From Candidatus Zipacnadum vermilionense (GTDB taxonomy: Bacteria > Armatimonadota > Zipacnadia > Zipacnadales > Zipacnadaceae), in assembly GCA_029821755.1 (NCBI GenBank), contig JALGSV010000011.1, positions 32,042-96,041 on the forward strand: a stretch of 64,000 nucleotides of DNA. The letters run 5' to 3'. How positions within the stretch are numbered: the stretch's first letter is position 1; every line of letters starts with the position of its first letter. The notes under the pieces were generated by a model. The model did not search any database. It was not told the origin of the DNA and saw nothing but the letters and a program-made list of their open reading frames with translations. Below, one piece after another: positions 53,443 to 62,223 of the stretch. The position numbers and the translations under genes were made by a program.

Positions 53443-53760
53443 GGTGTAGTGACTACCTGGCGTGCCGGGCGGGCAGTACGCTCGGAGGCGTCTCAGCTCG
53501 TGTCGTGCGGGACGTTCTCGGTTGCCCCATGGCGCACCAGGAGGGCTGGCCGCCTGGTGCGGGGTCGTCTGGCCCGTAAGCGTGTGTGGGGCGTTCCTAG
53601 TGTTGCCCTCACCGCGGGGGGGAGGGAAACCACGCGCCCGACCTCATCTGCCGGGCCTGTCGGCGCGGTGGAAACGCGAGTCTCGAACTGCGCGACCTCG
53701 GCCTAGGCCTGGGATCGATACACCGACCCACCACCGCCGGTCGCGAGGCAGGAATGCGCC
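53443..53760. other. 318-base gap within the array
   Basis: Lies between the glycosidase gene and the membrane-protein gene on the minus strand. No credible coding frame. On the minus strand it has a T-loop-like TTCGAGA and complementary heptamers that do not fold as a tRNA. Probably carries the promoter of the membrane-protein gene. Confidence 0.4.
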
Positions 53761-55851
53761 TTACAACGACGCGTCCAGCCGGTAGGTGTGGAAGCGCTGT
53801 ACGGCGGCCTTGCCGCGTTTGACGGGTACCTCCTCACCCGCGGTCACGTCATAGATCCGCACTCCGGGAGCCACGGGGTAGGAGAAGTCGGCGAAACTCC
53901 ACAAAGATAGTGGCCGCTCCCGTCGGTCGTCGCGCCACTCCACCCCTCGGTCTCGCCGTAGCGTCGTCCGCCGGATCATCCGGTCCCGCACGTTCAGATA
54001 GTCGTGGTTGATCCGCGCCAGGAAGCCGGTCCAGGCCTCGTCGGGGAAGACCACCTCCTCCAGGGCGTTGAAGTCAGTTTCCACCCGCATGGGCCCATTG
54101 TTGGCGGCGGCTCGATAGCAGAAGGCTTCATCAATGCGCCCGCTCTCCATCCAGGGCGTCTTGACACAAACCATGTTCTTGTAGAAGGTGTGCTCCACCC
54201 CGGTCTGCGCCTCGGTCTTCAGCCTCCCTCGATCCAACCAGTTGAGCGAAACGCCGAAGATGCCCTGAGTCTCGGTCATGAAACCGAGGCCCGCCTCGCG
54301 CAGGCGCTTCTGCCAGGCGATCAGTCCCGGCATGTTGGTCCGCAGTCGAGGGTCGTGGTAATTGATCGGCTGGAAACTGAGGTTGTGGTAGGAGTCCACG
54401 AACAGGCCGTCGAAGCCGCACTCGTCGCGCAGTCCCAGGATAGTCTCGGCGAAGTAGTCGGCCCAGCCGCTGTTGTAGTCCATGCAGTACAGTGTCGGAT
54501 GGAAGAGCCCTGCGGTCGGCTGGCCGTTGCGGTCGTAGCAGACCCAGTCCGGGTGGCCGTGATGCATCGGCGAGAGCCGCGATACGGCGCCCAGGACCCA
54601 GACGAAGACCTCCATCCCGTGCTCGTGCGCCTTGTCGCAGATCTCCCGGAGCAAAGCGTTACCGCCGTACTTGTCTGACTTCACGTATTCCAGCACGTGG
54701 CAGATGGCGTTGTCGGCGACCTGCTCGGTGAAGTGCATCTTCCACCAGATGCCGGTGAACAGGCGCTTCACGCCGTGCTCTGCCAGTCGGGGAATCATGT
54801 CCAGGACGCGCCGGTAGGCCAGCGGCTCAGCCGTCAGCACCTCCGCCCACATAGTCGGCGAGTAGGCGGTGGTGGGGGTGTCCTCCGGGTAGCCGTAGTG
54901 AGCGCGCCAAAGGTTGTTGACTGTGTCGTATATGTCGCTCCAGTCGTCCCGGACTTGCTCCGGTGTCGTCCGCCCCTCCGGGAACCAGGCCAACACCACC
55001 TTCTTCCCGCTGTCCACTCCTTCGCGCCGAGGGAAGTAGTGCCGCTCCAGATGTGCGAGGGTCTCCTCCCCGGCGGCCTTGCGCTGGCAGGCTTGGATGT
55101 AACCGGGAACGGGGTTGTACACCGCGATCCAGCCCTTCCGGGCAGCCTGGAAGTCGAAGGTCTGGCTGCCGGCGGCGCGGGGCATCATCTGCCAGAGGAC
55201 CGTCTCGCCGGGCGGGGCCACCCCCTCCCGCTGCTGGAGCGGCGAGTTGTCCTCGCCGCAGTCCTGAGCCTCGTGGGTGTAGAAGCCGTCCCTCTTCCCC
55301 ACCCGGCTTTCCCAGGGCACACTACCGGCGCGCTGGGCGATCACGGTCACGGGCTTCGCCAGTCGGTCTATCTCCCAGGTGCCCGTCTCAATGAAACAGT
55401 GGAACTCGGAATCGGTCTTCAAGCGGTAGCGGTAGTAGAAGCCCGGCACCTGTTTGCCGTAGACCTCCTGCAAGTACGTCCCTACTTCCCAGACAAACTC
55501 GGCTGACGCTAGCGCCTGCTCCGCACGCGGGCTGGGGACGAACTCGTGGTTGAAGGCGTCCTGCCACTCCAGCTCCGCCGCCTGGGAGGGCCGGGCGCGC
55601 ATGACGATCTTGACCGACTGGCGCCCTGCCTGGACCCTCCTCAACTCCCAGTCGTTGTAGGCCAAGCCGTCGATGCTCTGCAGGTACGGACGCAGCAGGT
55701 AAGCGGGGTTGCGCAAGTCCCGTCCCTGGTACCGCACTGCCGACAGGCCGAGCAGGAATCCGTCGCGGAGCCGAAAGTTCAGTTTGAATCCGTTCGGGAG
55801 GCGAACGGACAGCTTTTGTTTGGTGCGTTTGGCGGAGGCGGTCTTGGCCAT
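53761..55851 (-). CDS. glycoside hydrolase-like protein (N-terminal beta-sandwich plus TIM barrel)
   Basis: 696 residues, no signal peptide (Lys-rich start), so perhaps cytoplasmic or exported by another route. Residues about 10-290 are a beta-sandwich like the supersandwich of GH31/GH36 enzymes (LRDGFLLGLSAVRYQGRDLRNP). Residues about 320-620 are a TIM barrel with GVKRLFTGIWW, MEVFVWVLGAV, GFDGLFVDSYHN (Asp at a strand end, candidate nucleophile) and GLGFMTETQG (candidate acid). A C-terminal sandwich follows. Specificity unknown; alpha-galactosidase-like clan is a guess. Confidence 0.72.
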   Translation of the reverse strand: MAKTASAKRTKQKLSVRLPNGFKLNFRLRDGFLLGLSAVRYQGRDLRNPAYLLRPYLQSIDGLAYNDWELRRVQAGRQSVKIVMRARPSQAAELEWQDAFNHEFVPSPRAEQALASAEFVWEVGTYLQEVYGKQVPGFYYRYRLKTDSEFHCFIETGTWEIDRLAKPVTVIAQRAGSVPWESRVGKRDGFYTHEAQDCGEDNSPLQQREGVAPPGETVLWQMMPRAAGSQTFDFQAARKGWIAVYNPVPGYIQACQRKAAGEETLAHLERHYFPRREGVDSGKKVVLAWFPEGRTTPEQVRDDWSDIYDTVNNLWRAHYGYPEDTPTTAYSPTMWAEVLTAEPLAYRRVLDMIPRLAEHGVKRLFTGIWWKMHFTEQVADNAICHVLEYVKSDKYGGNALLREICDKAHEHGMEVFVWVLGAVSRLSPMHHGHPDWVCYDRNGQPTAGLFHPTLYCMDYNSGWADYFAETILGLRDECGFDGLFVDSYHNLSFQPINYHDPRLRTNMPGLIAWQKRLREAGLGFMTETQGIFGVSLNWLDRGRLKTEAQTGVEHTFYKNMVCVKTPWMESGRIDEAFCYRAAANNGPMRVETDFNALEEVVFPDEAWTGFLARINHDYLNVRDRMIRRTTLRRDRGVEWRDDRRERPLSLWSFADFSYPVAPGVRIYDVTAGEEVPVKRGKAAVQRFHTYRLDASL

Positions 55852-55929
55852 GGGTTCTCCTGTCCGGCGGCGAGGCTAGAGACATGAGCGTCGCAGACTA
55901 GCCACGCTTCCCGGGGCCGCCGGCGGCGC

Positions 55930-56865
55930 TCAGGGCTGCCAGTAGCGCAGGACCATGGCGGACGGTTCGCTGCCGGAGCCGCCGGCGCCACCGACGGCCC
56001 AGCCGTGTTTGGCGTCGAGGAAGAACAGCGCTCGCAGACTGGAACCACTCACGCCCGTGTTTTTCCAGGTAAGGCCGCCGTCGGTGGTGTGCAGCAGGCA
56101 GCCGGCCACCGTGTAGTGGGCGGCGCCCTTGTAGATCCCCATGCCCGTGGCCCAGCCCTCCGTGGGGCTGGTGAAGGCCACGGCAGTGAGGTCGTTAGCC
56201 ACGCCGCTGGAACAGGCTTGCCAAGTGCGGCCGCCGTCAGTGGTGCGGGCGACGGCGCCGCCCGCCCCGACCATCCAGCCGTGGTCGCGGTCGAGGAAGC
56301 TCAGCGCGCGCGGGCTCATGTCGGGCCCCCGGACGGCTTGCCAGGTCGCGCCTCCGTCCTCGCTGCGCAGGACCAGGCCCTTCTCCCCCGCCACGATCAG
56401 ATGGTCCATGTCGAAGGCGAAGAAGCCGAGGTGCCGCCACTGGTTCGGGTTGTCCAACTGGCCCTCTAGCGCCGGGCGCAGGTCAACGACCTGCCAGGTC
56501 TGGCCGCCGTCGTCGGTGCGCCCGAGCACGGGATTGCCCGCGAACGGGCCGAGCCACCCGTGCTGCTCGTCGGCGAACCAGACGGTCTTGATCGCCCCGA
56601 GTTCCTGGGGGATCGCGACCTGCGTCCAGTTGCGCCCGCCGTCGGTGGTCTTGGCCAGGAAGCCCTCGCCGCCGCGAGCCATGCCTACGTAGCCGACCCG
56701 CACGCTGCCGAACCACAGACCGAATTGCTCCAGCGGGGCCAGGTCAGCCGGGAAGGACTCGGGTGCGTGCCAGATGGCGTCGCCGTCAGTGCTGTAGAGG
56801 GGGCCGGGGTCGCCCCCGCCACGACACAGCCACCCGTGGTCCGGGTCCACGAACTGCACGGCCAT
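55930..56865 (-). CDS. YCF48/BNR-type propeller, probably the C-terminal part of the preceding frameshifted gene
   Basis: 311 residues from an internal Met. Blades follow a regular pattern: FVDPDHGWLCRGG, KTTDGGRNWTQVAI, WFADEQHGWLGPFAGN, RTTDGGRTWQACSSG, HTTDGGLTWKNTG, FFLDAKHGWAVGGAGG. There is no signal peptide. The frame is open upstream of this Met (APAPEQPETGWQIGELPAGNYHNL) back to the end of the propeller protein encoded at 56865-59531, and one restored base near 56940 would fuse them into a 1200-residue secreted protein. Confidence 0.7.
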   Translation of the reverse strand: MAVQFVDPDHGWLCRGGGDPGPLYSTDGDAIWHAPESFPADLAPLEQFGLWFGSVRVGYVGMARGGEGFLAKTTDGGRNWTQVAIPQELGAIKTVWFADEQHGWLGPFAGNPVLGRTDDGGQTWQVVDLRPALEGQLDNPNQWRHLGFFAFDMDHLIVAGEKGLVLRSEDGGATWQAVRGPDMSPRALSFLDRDHGWMVGAGGAVARTTDGGRTWQACSSGVANDLTAVAFTSPTEGWATGMGIYKGAAHYTVAGCLLHTTDGGLTWKNTGVSGSSLRALFFLDAKHGWAVGGAGGSGSEPSAMVLRYWQP

Positions 56866-59531
56866 CAGGTTGTGGTAGTTACCGGCGGGTAACTCGCCGA
56901 TCTGCCAGCCCGTCTCCGGCTGCTCCGGCGCCGGGGCAAAGCCGCCTGCCCGGCGGCGCCCAGGGTCACGGGGCTGGTGAAGCGCTCTACCTCCTCCACG
57001 CCGTTCACGCGGAAGATCTTCATGCCCTCGCCGTCGCCAGCGGTGGCGTAGACTTGCCCGTTCAGGCGGTTGAGGAAGGCGTGGGCCTCGTTGTACTCTA
57101 CGGCGACGAGATTCTCGTTCGGCATGGGGCCCTTGTAGCCATCGGCAAAGAGACTGCCCGCATACAAGCCGGTGTCCTTGTCCCAGACGCGCATCTGGCC
57201 GTTCCAGTCGGTGACGAAGAGCAGCCCCTTGACGATCCCGGCGATCTCTCCCGGCTTATAGAACTGCCCGGGCTTGGCGAAGGCCAGCGCCTTACTGCTC
57301 GCCATCCACACCCAGTTGCCTTGCTTGTCGGTCTTCCCCAAGCGGGCAAAGATGCCGCTGGAGGCCCAGCCCAGGCCCTTGCCCTTACCCTCGTAGTCCG
57401 CTTCCCAGTAGATGCCGCCATCGTCCGGGTCTGGCATGCAGCTAATCTCCCGACCGTACGGCGGCATACCTCCGGGCAGGTCGAGGGGGGCATCGTAAGG
57501 GACGTTGGAGGCGGAGGTATTCTCCCAGTTAGCAGCACTGGGATCATCCAGAACGCCCATGGGGCGCAGGGACAGTGCCTCGGCCTGACTCCAGGAGTAG
57601 ATCGGGTTACCCGCGGTATCCAGGCCCTGGCACGGTATCTTGTACCCCCAGGCGTAGACGTTCATCTTGTCGTCCACGTAGGGGCGCAGGCCGGATAGCC
57701 GCTCGCTGAACCTCTCGTTATCGTTGCCCGGCGGTGTGTCCCAATCCATCTCCTCCTCTTGCGCCTCCCAATCCCCGTTCCGGTCACGCCAGGTATGGAA
57801 AGCGACCCACTGCGGTCCCGAGGGGTACTGGCCAAGGTTGGCGGGCGTGGTCTTCCAGGCGGGCGCCAGGCGCGCCAGCGCACTGGCCCACATCCAATTG
57901 GGGTCCTGGGCGAAGCCCCAACCGAGGTTGGCGCAGGGCGTCAGATTGTAGCCCTCCACTCGGTAGAAGGAGCCGTAGCTACACAGGAAGGTCTTGCCGT
58001 CCAGGTGCCTGATCTGCCCGCCGCTGCGGCCCGAACCGTAGATGGAGTCCTCCTTCACGCGGCCCTGGGCTACGCCGAAGTACCCCCAGACCGCGTCGAG
58101 CACGTGCGTCTTATTGGCGTAGTCCACGCGATAGCGCACCAGGTCGTCGGGATAGTAGAACTGATAGACGTCGGACGGGTCCGCTTCGTCGGCAATGTCG
58201 ACCTTGGCGCAGCCGCTGGCCAGGGGACCGATCCACTCGTCCGCCCACTGGCCGTCTTTGAAAATGGCCACCCGTTTGGGGGCGCATTCCTCCCCCACGT
58301 AGAGGGTCCCATCGGCGGTCACGGCCGGGCCGGTGGGATAGAGCAGGTCTCCCTTCATCTTCGCCCACTCGCCTCCGAGGGGACGGCCCTCTCGTTTGCC
58401 GATGGTCTGCAGCAGCTGGCCCGTGGGGCTGAAGACCTTCACCTGCATGGCGGCGCCCTGGTCGGAGATCCACAGGTTGCCCTTGGTGTCCACACACAGG
58501 TCGTAGGGCGCCATCAGGCCCCGTTGGATCACGGGCCCCAGCACGGCGCCCGCCGGCGACACCTTGATCAGACCGCGGCCGGAGAGCACGTAGAGATTGC
58601 CGTCCGGCGCCATCGCCAGGCCGCCGGCATTGGCAATCGTCACTTCCTTTATCCGCGCCCCGGTGGTTTTGTCCAGGATCACAAGCTTGCCCTCGGCGCG
58701 CAGGGTGCAGTAGATATAGTTCTCGTCTACGGCCAGGCCGAAGAGGTTGAGGCCGAAGCCGCGCGAGCGGCGTCGCGTGGGGTGGTCGTACATTTCCCAA
58801 CTGGGCGCCAGAGAGGGCAGGGCGTCCTTGGAGATCTCGCTTATAGTGAGGGGATTGAGCCCGGCTCCCGGCCAGTTGTTGGCGAACTCCCCACTATCGG
58901 CGCGGACGCGCCAGATCAGAGCCTTAGTGGTCTCCTTCCCCGGGGTCTGGCCGGGGTCGCTGCCGTCGCAGTTGTTGCCGATGTAGACATACTCCCCATC
59001 GGTCGCCAGCGCTTGGCAGTTGCCCCAGGACCAGGAGTTGTGCGCGCCCCACAGCTTGAACTTATTCACGCCTCCCGCCGGGTCCACCTTGATTAGGGCC
59101 GGCGTGCCCTCCTCCATGGTCCACAGCAGGTAGACGTTCTTCCCGGTTGAGTCCGTAGCGGCATCCAGCACATGCCCCCACACACCCCCCCAGCCTCCGG
59201 TGCCGTCGCTGTTCAGGTACGGGGGCTGGCCCGCGTTGCCCATCATGAGCTGGTACTCCCAGCCCAGATTCGCCACCAGGCCCTTGACGGTGTACTGGCC
59301 CAGCGGCAAGTCCCGCCCCAGGTCGTCCTTGCCGTCCCATTCGATCTCGAAGACCCCGGCCTCTACCTTCCTGCCGGAGATCAGCGTTCGCAGCAAGTGG
59401 TCCTGGGCGTCGTAGATGCCCAGGCTCAAAGATCCGGCCGTCTTGGCCTCCACCTGCACGTTGACGGCCCACACCGCCGAGGTCGCCATCAGGGCTGTCA
59501 GCACTATAGCTATCGTCCACTGTCGCTTCAC
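56865..59531 (-). CDS. secreted FlgD-like / NHL-propeller protein with frameshifted C-terminus
   Basis: 888 residues as read. Signal peptide about 1-22 (ATSAVWA). FlgD-Ig-like domain (LSLGIYDAQDHLLRTLI, IEWDGKDDLGRDLPLGQYTVKG), NHL-type blades (GLAMAPDGNLYVLSGRGLIKVSPAG; YDLCVDTKGNLWISDQGAAMQVKVF), family block WIGPLASGC...HVLDAVWGYFG, and TGLYAGSLFADGYKG. The last 25 residues are Arg/Ser-rich and unlike anything else in the array; the family continuation lies in the -1 frame and leads into the YCF48 propeller. Confidence 0.75.
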   Translation of the reverse strand: MKRQWTIAIVLTALMATSAVWAVNVQVEAKTAGSLSLGIYDAQDHLLRTLISGRKVEAGVFEIEWDGKDDLGRDLPLGQYTVKGLVANLGWEYQLMMGNAGQPPYLNSDGTGGWGGVWGHVLDAATDSTGKNVYLLWTMEEGTPALIKVDPAGGVNKFKLWGAHNSWSWGNCQALATDGEYVYIGNNCDGSDPGQTPGKETTKALIWRVRADSGEFANNWPGAGLNPLTISEISKDALPSLAPSWEMYDHPTRRRSRGFGLNLFGLAVDENYIYCTLRAEGKLVILDKTTGARIKEVTIANAGGLAMAPDGNLYVLSGRGLIKVSPAGAVLGPVIQRGLMAPYDLCVDTKGNLWISDQGAAMQVKVFSPTGQLLQTIGKREGRPLGGEWAKMKGDLLYPTGPAVTADGTLYVGEECAPKRVAIFKDGQWADEWIGPLASGCAKVDIADEADPSDVYQFYYPDDLVRYRVDYANKTHVLDAVWGYFGVAQGRVKEDSIYGSGRSGGQIRHLDGKTFLCSYGSFYRVEGYNLTPCANLGWGFAQDPNWMWASALARLAPAWKTTPANLGQYPSGPQWVAFHTWRDRNGDWEAQEEEMDWDTPPGNDNERFSERLSGLRPYVDDKMNVYAWGYKIPCQGLDTAGNPIYSWSQAEALSLRPMGVLDDPSAANWENTSASNVPYDAPLDLPGGMPPYGREISCMPDPDDGGIYWEADYEGKGKGLGWASSGIFARLGKTDKQGNWVWMASSKALAFAKPGQFYKPGEIAGIVKGLLFVTDWNGQMRVWDKDTGLYAGSLFADGYKGPMPNENLVAVEYNEAHAFLNRLNGQVYATAGDGEGMKIFRVNGVEEVERFTSPVTLGAAGQAALPRRRSSRRRAGRSASYPPVTTTT

Positions 59532-59582
59532 AAAATCATCTCCCCCGAATCGGTGTTTTGCCCAACCTGAGCAGCGGTCGCC

Positions 59583-62159
59583 TCAGGGAGCGGGCGGCGC
59601 CGCGAGCTGCACGGCCCCCTCGAACCGCTCTACGTCGCGCAGGCCGGTCACGCGATAGACCTTGAGCCCCGTTCCGTCGCCCGCGATGACGTACTCCAGC
59701 CCCGTCTGCGGGTGCCGATAGACGTGGGCTTCAGTCAGTTCCACTGCAATCAGGTTCTGGTCCGGGATCGCCCCGCGGTAGCCGTCGTTGAACAGGTTCC
59801 CCACCCAGAGCCCGGTCTGCTTGTCCAGCACCCGCACTTGCCCGTTGATGTCACAGACAAAGAGGCAGCCCTCCAACAGCCCGGCGATATTCGTCATTCG
59901 GTAGAATTGTCCCGGCTTGGCGAAGCCGCTGGCCTTGTCTCCGGTGCGCCAAATCCAGTTGCCCTCCTTATCGGCCTTGCCCACCCGGCAGAAGGCGGTG
60001 GAGGAGGCCCACCCTATGCCCTTGGTCTGGCCGCTGACGACGCCGGTATGATAGTACCCACCATCCTCGGGATCCCGCCAGACGGGGCCGTGGAAGTCAG
60101 GGATAGGCCCGCCGTCGGCGGGGAGGTGGTAGCTGGTCACGCCGGTGGTATCCGCAAAGGGCTTCTCGCCCGGTTTGCCCATCAGCGGCTGTTGCGGCAG
60201 GGGCTGGGCCTGGCCCCAGTCGTAGATCGGATTACCCCGCTCGTCCAGGCCCTGGCAGGGGATGATCCAGCCCCAACCGTAGATGGTGAGGTCCTGGTCC
60301 ACATACGAGCCGCAGTTGTGCGGTCCGGGGCCGTAGGGGGAGAAGCCTTCCCAGCCCTCCGGCGCGGCCCAGTCCACCTCAGCCTCCTGAGCCTGCCAAT
60401 CGCCATCACGGTCACGCCAGACATAGGGCCGGCAGGGCTCATTGGGGCTACTGTTGAAGTTGGGCTTGCTCGCCCAGGCTTTGCTGAACTCGGAGATCGG
60501 CTCGAGGAAGTCACGGCCGGAGATCGTTGTGGCCGGGATCAGGTTGGCACCCTCCATACGATAGAAGACGAGCGGCTGGCCGTTGTTGATGAAGAAGGTC
60601 TGACCGCGGTAGTTGCGTACGTAGCCGCCGTTCCCGCCGGTTTGGTAGGCGCCGAACTCCTTGATGCCACCCAGCAGCGGGTGCCGCTCGTAGCGGTAGG
60701 TGTTGTTGTGGATCTCCTGCCCGTTATGGGTGCAGGAATACGCCCAGGCCGCGTCCAGCGCGACCGTCTTTTTCTGGTAGTCCACCTTCCAGCGCACCAA
60801 TTCGTACGACCAGTAGGTCTGGTAGATGTACTCCGGCTGCTGCTCGTCGGCCACGTCGGTCTTGGCGCAGCCGCTGGCCAGGGGGCCAATCCAGTCCTGC
60901 GCCCATTGGCCGTTCCGGAAGATAGCGATCCGCTTGGGCGCGCAGTCCTCGCCCACGTATACGGTGCCGTCGGCGGCTACCGCTGGTCCGGTGGGAAAGA
61001 GCAGATCCAGCTTGAGGGTCTCCCAGGCCCCCCCGAACGGCCGGCCGCCCACTTTACCCAGGGCACCCGCCGGCTTTCCGTCGGCGGTGAAGATCTTGAC
61101 CTGTTGCGCTGGTCCCTGGTCGGAGACGTAGATCTGGCCCTGCTTGTCCACGGTCAGATCGTACGGCGCGGCCAGGCCCCGCTCGATCACCGGCCCCAGC
61201 ACCTGCCCCTGCGGGGACATCCGGAAGACGGTCCGACCGCTGATGACGTACAGATTGCCGTCCGGGGCCAGGGCTATCCCGCCCGGCCGGTCGACCGTCA
61301 CCTCCTTAACCCGTGCGCCGGTATCCCTATCTAGGATCAAGACCTTGTTCTCCAGGCGCAGGCTCACGTAGAGCCGCGTACCGTCCGCCGCCAGGCCCGC
61401 GAGGTTCTTGCGCAGGCCCTCCGACTTCCGATCCGCCGAGTGGCTGTACATCTGCCAGAGCGGCGTCTCCAGGGGCAGCGACTCGAAGGGGATCTCCGTT
61501 ATCTTCAGCGCGGGCTGAGGCACGCCGGCAAAAGCCGCATACTCCCCATTGTCGTCCCGCACGCGCCAGAGGAAGCTCTGGCACAGCTTCTTCCCTTTCT
61601 CCGTGGGGTCATCGGCCACCGCGTTGGTCGCCACGTAGACGTAGTCGCCGTCGGTGGCTACCGCTTGGGCGTGCCCGTTCATCAGATGTGCGCCCCAGAG
61701 CTTGAACTTGCCGGGGCCTCCCGCTGGGTCCACCTTGAGCAGGCCGGGCGTACCCTCTTCCATCCCCCATAGGAGATACAGGTACTTGCCCGAGGAATCG
61801 GTGGCGGTGTCCTTCACGTTCTGATGGACGCCCCCCCAGGCCCCCGTGCCGTCGGCGGCCAGGTACGGCGGCTTACCGGCACTACCCATCATCATCTGGT
61901 AGTCCCAGCCCAGATTCGCCACCAGGCCCTTGAGGGTGTACTGACCAGACGGCAAGTCCCGCCCCAGGTCGTCCTTGCCGTCCCACTCGACGGCGTTCTT
62001 CCCCGCCTCCTGCTTCTTTCCCGACTGAAGCGTCCGCAGTAGGCGTCCCTGCTGATCATAGACCCCCAGGCTCACCGCCCCCGCCGTTTTGATCGTGTAT
62101 CCCACCGTCGCGACCAGCGCGCACAACATGCCAACCACAAAGATGCATCGAGTATTCAC
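59583..62159 (-). CDS. secreted FlgD-like / NHL-propeller protein without CBM domain (intact)
   Basis: 858 residues, signal peptide or anchor about 1-20. FlgD-Ig-like domain (VSLGVYDQQGRLLRTLQSGKK, VEWDGKDDLGRDLPSGQYTLKG), NHL-type blades (GIALAPDGNLYVISGRTVFRMSPQG; YDLTVDKQGQIYVSDQGPA), family block WIGPLASGC...VALDAAWAY, and final blade CDINGQVRVLDKQTGLWVGNLFNDGYRG. It ends cleanly after RDVERFEGAVQLAAPPAP, where longer paralogues go on to CBM9-like or YCF48 domains. Closest relative is the gene at 56865-59531. Confidence 0.8.
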   Translation of the reverse strand: MNTRCIFVVGMLCALVATVGYTIKTAGAVSLGVYDQQGRLLRTLQSGKKQEAGKNAVEWDGKDDLGRDLPSGQYTLKGLVANLGWDYQMMMGSAGKPPYLAADGTGAWGGVHQNVKDTATDSSGKYLYLLWGMEEGTPGLLKVDPAGGPGKFKLWGAHLMNGHAQAVATDGDYVYVATNAVADDPTEKGKKLCQSFLWRVRDDNGEYAAFAGVPQPALKITEIPFESLPLETPLWQMYSHSADRKSEGLRKNLAGLAADGTRLYVSLRLENKVLILDRDTGARVKEVTVDRPGGIALAPDGNLYVISGRTVFRMSPQGQVLGPVIERGLAAPYDLTVDKQGQIYVSDQGPAQQVKIFTADGKPAGALGKVGGRPFGGAWETLKLDLLFPTGPAVAADGTVYVGEDCAPKRIAIFRNGQWAQDWIGPLASGCAKTDVADEQQPEYIYQTYWSYELVRWKVDYQKKTVALDAAWAYSCTHNGQEIHNNTYRYERHPLLGGIKEFGAYQTGGNGGYVRNYRGQTFFINNGQPLVFYRMEGANLIPATTISGRDFLEPISEFSKAWASKPNFNSSPNEPCRPYVWRDRDGDWQAQEAEVDWAAPEGWEGFSPYGPGPHNCGSYVDQDLTIYGWGWIIPCQGLDERGNPIYDWGQAQPLPQQPLMGKPGEKPFADTTGVTSYHLPADGGPIPDFHGPVWRDPEDGGYYHTGVVSGQTKGIGWASSTAFCRVGKADKEGNWIWRTGDKASGFAKPGQFYRMTNIAGLLEGCLFVCDINGQVRVLDKQTGLWVGNLFNDGYRGAIPDQNLIAVELTEAHVYRHPQTGLEYVIAGDGTGLKVYRVTGLRDVERFEGAVQLAAPPAP

Positions 62160-62223
62160 CTGCGTGCCTCCCCTCGGTTACCAGACAGTTTGCCCGGCTG
62201 CCCCTGTTGTGGATTGCCTATCA

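Noticed and set aside
53660..53740. Possible tRNA on the minus strand (heptamers GCGGTGG/CCACCGC 59 bases apart, TTCGAGA T-loop-like motif)
   Set aside because: The T-loop is four bases out of register with the acceptor pairing, no T-stem of five pairs forms, and no D-arm or anticodon stem is apparent.
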